A stretch of DNA of 12,205 nucleotides from JANDLT01 sp041743485 (GTDB lineage: Bacteria; Acidobacteriota; Blastocatellia; Pyrinomonadales; Pyrinomonadaceae). Every line of letters starts with the position of its first letter. The first letter of the stretch is position 1. The DNA lies in the NCBI GenBank assembly GCA_041743485.1, contig JBGTMR010000331.1, positions 1-12,205 of the forward strand. Reading direction: 5' to 3'. Position numbers and translations under genes: made by a program. Under the pieces are notes generated by a model, which saw only the letters and a program-made list of their open reading frames with translations, had not been told where the DNA came from and ran no database searches. Shown one piece after another: positions 1 through 4,619 of the stretch.

Positions 1-278
1 TCTTCATCGCGCACGCCTTCGATAAGCATTTCACTTAGCGATTCGATTGCCATGCGACTCGCCACGTCGCCCGCCAGCGCACCGCCCATACCGTCGGAAA
101 CAACCATTACTAAACCGCGATTGCCGGGTTCGATGTGACGCAATTCGGCGGGCGGTTCGGTTTCCGACCCGATGCTCGACCACGACGCGCCGCTCGATAA
201 ATCAAGCACGAGCATGTTGTCTTCGTTCGCGCGCCGGACGCGACCGACATCGGTTTTGGCGTGTAGTTCGATAATCAT
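1..278 (-). CDS. PP2C-family Ser/Thr protein phosphatase, N-terminal part (3' end outside window)
   Basis: The reading frame is open from an ATG at 278 to the window edge and gives 92 codons. It starts MIIELHAKTDVGRVRRANED, the usual opening of bacterial PP2C (PPM) phosphatases, where the RxxNED Asp helps bind the metal pair. A second PPM motif, VVSDGMGG followed by ALAGDVAS, lies near residues 61-76; its Asp and Gly are the next metal-site residues. The family removes phosphate from Ser/Thr in the cytoplasm using two Mn/Mg ions and often opposes Hanks-type kinases such as the one at 6347-8614. The start directly follows the heptamer-repeat palindrome, and no Shine-Dalgarno sequence is visible. 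The upstream neighbour on the same strand ends at 364, so read-through from that operon is possible. The family call is firm; the substrate is unknown. Confidence 0.9.
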   Translation of the reverse strand, partial: MIIELHAKTDVGRVRRANEDNMLVLDLSSGASWSSIGSETEPPAELRHIEPGNRGLVMVVSDGMGGALAGDVASRMAIESLSEMLIEGVRDE

Positions 279-279
279 A

Positions 280-363
280 AGTCAAGTGACAAGTGACGAG
301 TGACGAGTAACGAGTAGCAAGTATGACGAGATTGATTTCTATCTTGTCACTCGTCACTTGTCG
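280..363. repeat. Heptanucleotide tandem repeats forming a 17-bp perfect inverted repeat
   Basis: The whole gap between the gamma-synthase gene and the phosphatase gene is made of 7-nt units. The left arm (280-330) has variants of TGACGAG or TGACAAG, seven units with one 2-nt slip before the last. The right arm (343-363) has three units in the opposite orientation. Positions 288-304 pair perfectly with 346-362; with one G.T pair the stem extends to 307/343. The loop is about 40 nt. There is no T-tract, so this is not a classical intrinsic terminator, though a transcript would fold strongly just ahead of the phosphatase start codon. Confidence 0.85.
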
Positions 364-1503
364 TTAAATTCTGCTCAATGCTTGGTCAATGTCGGTGATG
401 ATGTCGTCGGCGTCTTCGATTCCGACGGAGATGCGGACGAGTCCGTCGGTGATGCCGAGACGGTGGCGCGTTTCGGGAAGCACCGATGCGTGCGTCATCG
501 TCGCGGGATGCGAAATCAAAGTTTCGACTCCGCCGAGACTTTCGGCAAGCGTGCAGACTTTCACGGATTCCAGAACCGTGCGCGCGTTGTCGAGTGAACC
601 GACATCGAACGAAACCATACCGCCGAATCCCTTTTGTTGTCGCTTCGCCAAGTCGTGCTGTTTGTGCGAAAGCGAGCCGGGATAATACAACTTTTCAACC
701 TTCGGGTGTTCTTCAAGAAACGAGGCGACGAGGCGACCGTTGGCATCGTGTTGTTCCATACGAAGCGCGAGGGTTTTCGTGCCGCGTAAAATCAGAAAAG
801 AATCGAAAGGCGAGAGAATCGCACCGACGCTGTTTTGGATGAAGCCGAGCGATTCGGCAGTCTCGTCATCGTTTGTGACGACGATGCCGCCGACGCCATC
901 CGAGTGACCGTTCAAGTATTTCGTTGTCGAGTGAAGCACGATGTCCACGCCGAATTCGAGCGGGCGTTGAAGATACGGGGAAAGAAAAGTGTTGTCGCAA
1001 ACGACGATTGCGCCGCGTGCGTGCGCGATGTCGGAAACGGCTTGCAGGTCGGTCACAATCATCACGGGATTCGTCGGTGTTTCGACATAAACCATGCGCG
1101 TGTTCGTCTTCATCGCTTGTTCGACGTTCGCCGCATCGGACGTATCAACGTAGGAAAACTCGATGCCGTAGTTTGCGAGAATGCGCGAAAACAAACGATA
1201 CGTTCCGCCGTAAGTATTATCGGAAACGACAACGTGGTCGCCCGCTTTAACAAGTCGCATCACGGCGTCAATCGCCGCCATGCCGGAAGCGAACGCGAAA
1301 CCGTGCTTCGCGCCTTCCAGAGCCGCGATGTTGCGTTCAACCGCGAAGCGCGTCGGGTTTTGCGTGCGCGCGTACTCAAAGCCTTTATGTTGTCCGAGTC
1401 CGTCTTGCGCGTAAGTCGAGGTTTGATAAATCGGAACGCTGACCGCTCCCGTCGTCGGGTCGGGTTCGTTTCCGGCGTGAATTGCGATTGTTGAAAAGCC
1501 CAT
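364..1503 (-). CDS. Cystathionine gamma-synthase / gamma-lyase (MetB/MccB-type PLP enzyme)
   Basis: A complete 379-residue protein of the Cys/Met-metabolism PLP family, the usual length. Visible landmarks are the Y44-x-R46 motif in EYARTQNPTR (binds PLP phosphate of the partner subunit), Y98 in DNTYGGTYRLF (stacks on PLP), D170 in VVCDNTF (pairs with the pyridine nitrogen), K195 in HSTTKYLNGHSD (Schiff-base lysine), the family signature ESLGGVETLISHPATMTH around 321-338, and R357 (substrate carboxylate). The family makes cystathionine from an O-acylated homoserine plus cysteine, or cleaves cystathionine to cysteine; the sequence alone does not separate the two. The upstream beta-synthase-like gene favours a role in transsulfuration. 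The gene starts 31 bp after the coiled-coil gene and is probably cotranscribed with it. An AAGG lies about 23 nt ahead of the ATG, too far to be a good ribosome site. Confidence 0.93.
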   Translation of the reverse strand: MGFSTIAIHAGNEPDPTTGAVSVPIYQTSTYAQDGLGQHKGFEYARTQNPTRFAVERNIAALEGAKHGFAFASGMAAIDAVMRLVKAGDHVVVSDNTYGGTYRLFSRILANYGIEFSYVDTSDAANVEQAMKTNTRMVYVETPTNPVMIVTDLQAVSDIAHARGAIVVCDNTFLSPYLQRPLEFGVDIVLHSTTKYLNGHSDGVGGIVVTNDDETAESLGFIQNSVGAILSPFDSFLILRGTKTLALRMEQHDANGRLVASFLEEHPKVEKLYYPGSLSHKQHDLAKRQQKGFGGMVSFDVGSLDNARTVLESVKVCTLAESLGGVETLISHPATMTHASVLPETRHRLGITDGLVRISVGIEDADDIITDIDQALSRI

Positions 1504-1534
1504 AGTATGAATTTTTTTGTTTGATTACCTTAAA

Positions 1535-2272
1535 TTATAACGAACCGCCTGACCCGTTCGAGCCGTTGCTACGCGCTTTAATATAGCGGTCAACCGTCGC
1601 GCTTAAACGATCAACCGTCGCGCTTATTCGATCCTGACTGGTGATGAGTTTGACAACGGCTTCTCTAAGTAAGTTGTTGCTGATAATGAGTTCTTCAATC
1701 GCCGCACTATTTCTATCGGTCTTGATTGTGAGTGCCTCAATTGCTTCAGCGTTTCTATCGGTCTTAACGGTGAGTGCCTCAATTGCTTCAGCGTTTCTAT
1801 CGGTCTTGATTGTGAGTGCCTCAATTGCTTCGGCATTTCTATCGGTCTTGATTGTGAGTGCCTCGATTGCTTCGGCATTTCTATCGGTCTTGATTGTGAG
1901 TGCCTCGATTGCTTCGGCATTTCTATCGGTCTTAACGGTAAGTGCCTCGATTGCTTCGGCATTTCTATCGGTCTTAACGGTAAGTGCCTCGATTGCTTCG
2001 GCATTTCTATCAGTTTTGACGGTAAGGTCGGCAATCGCTTGATTGTTTTTGTCAGCAGTGATAACGAGCGTTGAAATTATTTCATTATTGTTATTAGCAT
2101 TGTCGGTCAACACGACGAGTTGGCTGTCGTGACGTTGAAGTAATTCCAAAATCGTTATGTAGGAACGCTCGAAGCGGGCGATGCGTGCATCATGTTCGGC
2201 TTGCTGTTCGGCGGTTCGCTCGTGGCTTTCAATAATTCGATTTATTGCAATTTCAACTTCTTCGCTTGTCAT
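1535..2272 (-). CDS. Cytosolic coiled-coil protein of eight 14-residue repeats, unknown function
   Basis: A 245-residue protein with no signal peptide or membrane segment. Residues 1-52 are charged and helical. Residues 86-197 are eight units of consensus KTDRNAEAIEALTV/I; the eighth has diverged (KTDRNSAAIEELII), and a degenerate unit (ADKNNQAIADLTV) precedes the first. Each unit is two heptads. Placing Ile9 at a and Leu12 at d puts Thr2 at a and Asn5 at d, so hydrophobic and polar core layers alternate. Asn at d is typical of trimeric stalk coiled coils, so oligomerisation is a reasonable inference. After the repeats come two heptads (SATVDRL, SATVDRY) and a Gly/Ser/Asn-rich tail. The ATG has a clear Shine-Dalgarno site and begins 23 bp after the beta-synthase-like gene. 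The gene is visibly more AT-rich than its neighbours. No enzymatic domain is recognised; a scaffold or structural role is a guess. Confidence 0.85.
   Translation of the reverse strand: MTSEEVEIAINRIIESHERTAEQQAEHDARIARFERSYITILELLQRHDSQLVVLTDNANNNNEIISTLVITADKNNQAIADLTVKTDRNAEAIEALTVKTDRNAEAIEALTVKTDRNAEAIEALTIKTDRNAEAIEALTIKTDRNAEAIEALTIKTDRNAEAIEALTVKTDRNAEAIEALTIKTDRNSAAIEELIISNNLLREAVVKLITSQDRISATVDRLSATVDRYIKARSNGSNGSGGSL
1711..2046 (-). repeat. 42-bp tandem repeat array inside the coiled-coil gene (8 units)
   Basis: The motif TTCTATCGGTC (plus strand) recurs at 1711, 1753, 1795, 1837, 1879, 1921 and 1963, and as a diverged form at 2005: a strict 42-nt period, or 14 codons. The 1837 and 1879 units are identical to each other, and so are the 1921 and 1963 units. 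The other units differ at a few positions, mostly synonymous or Val/Ile. This pattern indicates recent unit duplication by slippage or unequal recombination while the frame was kept. Confidence 0.95.
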
Positions 2273-2280
2273 CTGCTTTC

Positions 2281-2286
2281 ACTCCT
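2281..2286 (-). promoter_or_regulatory. Shine-Dalgarno site of the coiled-coil gene
   Basis: On the minus strand AGGAGT lies 8 nt before the ATG at 2272. It is one of only two convincing ribosome sites in the window and fixes the start of the 245-residue protein. It lies between the stop of the upstream gene (2296-2298) and the ATG. Confidence 0.75.
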
Positions 2287-2295
2287 AATCAAGTC

Positions 2296-3252
2296 TTACT
2301 CTAATGTTTGACTGCGCGGCTCTAAATCTTCTTCAAAAATTCCTTGACTGATATAGCGTTCTGCGCTGTCAGGAATAAGCGTGACGACGCGCTTGCCCGC
2401 ACCTAACTTTTCGGCGATGCGAAGCGCGCCCGCCGCCGCCGCCCCCGCGCTGCCGCCTGCTAGAACACCTTCCATTGCTGCCAGCCTTCGGACGGCGACG
2501 AAGGCTTCATGGTCGGTAATCATCATCACTTCATCAACGACGGAGCGGTCGAGATTTTCCGGTATGAACTGCGATTGCCCTATGCCTTCGACTTTGTGCG
2601 AACCGGGTTTGCCACCGCCGAAGATTGAACCTTCCGGTTCGACGAGTACGCAATAAGCATCGGGGTTGACCTTCTTGATTGCGCGGGCGATACCGGAAAA
2701 AGTTCCGGCGGTTCCCGCACCCATCGCAATCGCGTCAATGCGTCCTTCCATCTGTTCGATGATTTCGCGTCCCGTCGTCGCTTCGTGATAATCGGAGTTG
2801 GCGGGGTTGTCGAATTGTTGCGGCACGAAGCTGTTCGGAATGGTCTCGGCGAGTTGGTGCGCGCGGTCAATCGCGCCTTTCATACCCGCTTCTTTCGGAA
2901 TCAATTCGATTTCGCCGCCGAACGCCGCCATGATTTGCATCTTCTCTTTCGCGTAACCTTCCGGCACGCAGAGAATCACGCGATAGCCGCGCGCGACGCC
3001 GATGAGGGCGAGACCGATGCCGGTATTTCCGGCGGTCGGTTCGATAATCGTCGAACCCGCTTTTAACTGACCGTTCTCCTCCGCCGCGACAATCATACCG
3101 AGTGCCGCGCGGTCTTTCACCGAACCGCCGGGATTGAGGTATTCAAGCTTCGCATACAGGGAAGCCGAAGGCGGCGGGCTGAAGCGTTTAAGGTGAAGAA
3201 GCGGCGTATTGCCAACGATGTCTATGATGTTTTCGGTAACGGCAAGCGGCAT
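2296..3252 (-). CDS. Cysteine synthase / cystathionine beta-synthase-like PLP enzyme
   Basis: A 318-residue fold-type II PLP enzyme when started at the ATG at 3252. Landmarks are NIIDIVGNTPLL (8-19), the Schiff-base lysine K46 in NPGGSVKDRA, the substrate loop TAGNTG (73-78), the phosphate loop GAGTAGT (178-184), HKVEGIG (219-225) and PDSAERYIS (294-302), whose S296 faces the pyridine nitrogen. The family makes cysteine from O-acetylserine or O-phosphoserine plus sulfide, or cystathionine from serine plus homocysteine. The segment VEGIG..FIP..LDRSVVDE resembles beta-synthases, and there are no C-terminal regulatory CBS domains. With the gamma-synthase/lyase two genes downstream it would complete a transsulfuration route. 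The loop has Ala where many relatives have Ser (TSGNTG), and GTAG where GTGG is usual. A TTG at 3324 could add 24 residues, but they are unlike the family and more AT-rich, so the ATG is preferred. Confidence 0.9.
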   Translation of the reverse strand: MPLAVTENIIDIVGNTPLLHLKRFSPPPSASLYAKLEYLNPGGSVKDRAALGMIVAAEENGQLKAGSTIIEPTAGNTGIGLALIGVARGYRVILCVPEGYAKEKMQIMAAFGGEIELIPKEAGMKGAIDRAHQLAETIPNSFVPQQFDNPANSDYHEATTGREIIEQMEGRIDAIAMGAGTAGTFSGIARAIKKVNPDAYCVLVEPEGSIFGGGKPGSHKVEGIGQSQFIPENLDRSVVDEVMMITDHEAFVAVRRLAAMEGVLAGGSAGAAAAGALRIAEKLGAGKRVVTLIPDSAERYISQGIFEEDLEPRSQTLE

Positions 3253-3341
3253 GTATTTTTGAATGGAGTGACGAGCGAGTTTAGGTATGACTTCGTGTGT
3301 GAACTTAAATGTTTTGAGCGACAATTATTATTGAATGAGGC

Positions 3342-3370
3342 ATGGTAGCCGCCGTTTGGAAGGCTGTCAA
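3342..3370 (-). promoter_or_regulatory. Candidate sigma70-type promoter for the sulfur amino acid operon
   Basis: Minus-strand TTGACA (3365-3370, six of six) and TACCAT (3342-3347, four of six against TATAAT) are separated by 17 nt, the optimal spacing. Transcription would start near 3335, leaving a leader of about 80 nt before the ATG at 3252. That leader would place the TTG at 3324 only some 10 nt from the transcript end, another reason to prefer the ATG. Not tested. Confidence 0.5.
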
Positions 3371-3423
3371 TCACGATGCGCCGCCGTGAATGCGGCAGTA
3401 AGATGATGCGATTCGGATGCGTG

Positions 3424-3453
3424 TTGACACCCGGCGCGTCATCGCGTTAGTGT
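3424..3453 (+). promoter_or_regulatory. Candidate promoter for kdsB
   Basis: TTGACA (3424-3429) is a perfect -35 box. With an 18-nt spacer, TAGTGT (3448-3453) keeps the conserved T, A and final T of a -10 box but matches only three of six positions. If real, transcription starts near 3460 and the in-frame ATG at 3417 cannot be used, which supports the start at 3504. The -10 is weak, so this is tentative. Confidence 0.35.
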
Positions 3454-3503
3454 CACCGCCCGTGAACGCAAACGCTCATTCAGAGGTTTTTACGGCGGAT
3501 ACT

Positions 3504-4337
3504 ATGGTGCGTAATGCGCTGGATTTAACCTCTCGCGCCATCGCCGTTATCCCCGCCCGTTTCGCTTCGACACGGCTTCCCGGCAAGGTTTTACTCGACA
3601 TCGGCAATCGTCCGATGCTTCTCCACACCGTCGCGCAGACTCAATCCGCCAGCACCATCAAGCGCGTTATCGTCGCCACAGACGACAAGCGCATCATTGG
3701 TGTGTGCGAACGCGCCGGAGTCGAAGCCGTGATGACGAGTGCGAATCATCGAAGCGGGACTGACCGCATCGCGGAAGTCGTCGCAAATTTAGACGAAGCC
3801 GAAGCCCGCATCATCGTCAACGTACAGGCGGACGAACCGTTTATCGCACCCGAAACAATCAATCAAGCGGTCAATCGGATTTATATAGATTCTGATGCCG
3901 TCGTCACCACGACGTGCGAACGCATCACTTCGGCGGCGGACGTGTTAAGCCCGAACGTCGTCAAAGTCGTGTGCGATGCCAAAGGTCACGCGCTCTACTT
4001 CTCGCGCTCACCCGTTCCTTTCCCGCGTGAACTTGTCCGCCGTCACGAAACACTCGAAGCAGCATTGACGAACGAACCGCAGAGCCTCGCCCTGTTTCGC
4101 AAACACACGGGTCTCTACGTCTATCGGCGCGAGTTTTTGCTAGAATATGCCGGACTGCTCACAACACCACACGAAAACACGGAAGCACTCGAACAACTGC
4201 GAATTTTAGAACGCGGCTTTACCATCGGTGTTGTCGAAATCGAACACACGTCACACGGCATTGATACGCCGGATGATTTGGAACATGCGCGGCGTTATGT
4301 TGAATCACAAAGCGGCGATTTCAAATTTGAGATTTGA
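3504..4337 (+). CDS. kdsB: 3-deoxy-manno-octulosonate cytidylyltransferase (CMP-Kdo synthetase)
   Basis: KdsB joins CTP and Kdo to make CMP-Kdo, the activated sugar for LPS inner core assembly, in the cytoplasm. From the ATG at 3504 the protein has 277 residues. Motifs in order: IPARFASTRLPGK (16-28, nucleotide-binding loop), ATDD (58-61), SGTDRIAE (84-91), NVQADEPFI (106-114, with metal-binding D110), YFSRSPVPFPR (165-175), HTGLYVYRREFL (201-212), EQLRILERG (230-238) and GIDTPDDLE (252-260). The frame stays open back to an ATG at 3417, but those 29 extra residues are not family-like and overlap a candidate promoter. Family members are usually about 245-255 residues; the excess is at both ends. 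The last residues (GDFKFEI) come from a heptamer repeat that runs through the stop. pyrG downstream supplies the CTP. Confidence 0.93.
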   Translation: MVRNALDLTSRAIAVIPARFASTRLPGKVLLDIGNRPMLLHTVAQTQSASTIKRVIVATDDKRIIGVCERAGVEAVMTSANHRSGTDRIAEVVANLDEAEARIIVNVQADEPFIAPETINQAVNRIYIDSDAVVTTTCERITSAADVLSPNVVKVVCDAKGHALYFSRSPVPFPRELVRRHETLEAALTNEPQSLALFRKHTGLYVYRREFLLEYAGLLTTPHENTEALEQLRILERGFTIGVVEIEHTSHGIDTPDDLEHARRYVESQSGDFKFEI

Positions 4338-4345
4338 GATTTGAA
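4318..4345 (+). repeat. ATTTGAG heptamer array across the kdsB stop codon
   Basis: Four 7-nt units run head to tail: ATTTCAA, ATTTGAG, ATTTGAG, ATTTGAA. They cover the last codons and the TGA at 4335-4337. The outer units make a 10-bp inverted repeat (4317-4326 with 4339-4348) around a 12-nt loop, so the transcript can fold at the end of the gene. No T-run follows, so intrinsic termination is not supported. Confidence 0.7.
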
Positions 4346-4357
4346 ATCAAAGATTAA
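4341..4357 (+). repeat. 17-bp direct repeat, left copy
   Basis: TTGAAATCAAAGATTAA is identical to 4574-4590. The two copies bracket the palindromic element at 4380-4549 with about 22-24 bp spare on each side. They could be a long target-site duplication, a recombination scar or a local duplication. The left copy begins inside the heptamer array at the end of kdsB. Confidence 0.8.
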
Positions 4358-4379
4358 TCTCTGTGGATATTTGGTTTTG

Positions 4380-4549
4380 ATAAATTGCCACTAGCTTCAG
4401 CTAGTGGGTGACAATCAGGCAAGCCATCGGCTTTAGCCGAATGTCCGCTTGCTTTAACTAAAGCCGAAGTGAAACTGTGTGCCGGTTGTTTGGCTAAAGC
4501 CACAAGCTTTGTTGATGCTCTCCACTAGCTGAAGCTAGTGGCAATTTAT
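4380..4549. mobile_element. REP/BIME-like compound palindromic element, intact copy
   Basis: A 170-bp non-coding element bounded by a perfect 28-bp inverted repeat (4380-4407 with 4522-4549). Each arm contains its own hairpin; the left one is CCACTAGC, loop TTCA, GCTAGTGG (4388-4407). Inside lie TCGGCTTTAGCCGA (4427-4440), GCTTTAACTAAAGC (4451-4464) and GGCTAAAGCC (4492-4501). The right arm shares 28 nt with the element at 8642-8917 once the insertion there is removed. There is no open frame or transposase. This architecture fits a miniature element mobilised in trans, as REP elements are by Y1 (RAYT) transposases; that link is inference. Confidence 0.75.
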
Positions 4550-4573
4550 GAAATGTCAACACAACCTAAACTC

Positions 4574-4590
4574 TTGAAATCAAAGATTAA
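4574..4590 (+). repeat. 17-bp direct repeat, right copy
   Basis: Identical to 4341-4357. Its TTGAAA (4574-4579) also doubles as a possible -35 box, with GATAAA at 4597-4602 after 17 nt. Confidence 0.8.
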
Positions 4591-4602
4591 CCGGGTGATA
4601 AA
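4574..4602 (+). promoter_or_regulatory. Possible promoter for pyrG
   Basis: TTGAAA (4574-4579, five of six) and GATAAA (4597-4602, four of six) are 17 nt apart. The start would fall near 4609, giving a leader of only about 11 nt that still contains the ribosome site. The -35 lies inside a direct repeat. Weak support. Confidence 0.3.
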
Positions 4603-4609
4603 AGTCTTC

Positions 4610-4613
4610 GGAG
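4610..4613 (+). promoter_or_regulatory. Shine-Dalgarno site of pyrG
   Basis: GGAG ends 6 nt before the ATG at 4620, an ideal spacing, and confirms the MPKYIFVTGG start. Confidence 0.65.
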
Positions 4614-4619
4614 AACCCC

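Noticed and set aside
288..362. Long inverted repeat as an intrinsic terminator for the gamma-synthase gene
   Set aside because: The stem is strong, but the loop is about 40 nt and no T-tract follows on either strand; it is recorded as a repeat only.
835..1494. 219-codon plus-strand frame opposite the gamma-synthase gene
   Set aside because: Shadow of a strongly conserved enzyme gene; no recognisable family and an Arg/Val-rich composition typical of antisense frames.
1641..2042. Plus-strand frame of repeats resembling a membrane protein (SIASAFLSVLIV...)
   Set aside because: It is the antisense of the 42-bp repeats in the coiled-coil gene; the repeat keeps every frame open. The minus frame has a Shine-Dalgarno site, operon spacing and a sensible heptad pattern.
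1711..2046. 42-bp repeats as a possible CRISPR array
   Set aside because: Units are directly adjacent with no unique spacers, stay in frame and encode a regular coiled coil.
3417..3503. Upstream in-frame ATG extending KdsB by 29 residues
   Set aside because: The extension is unlike KdsB N-termini and overlaps a perfect -35 box; the ATG at 3504 gives a length closer to the family.
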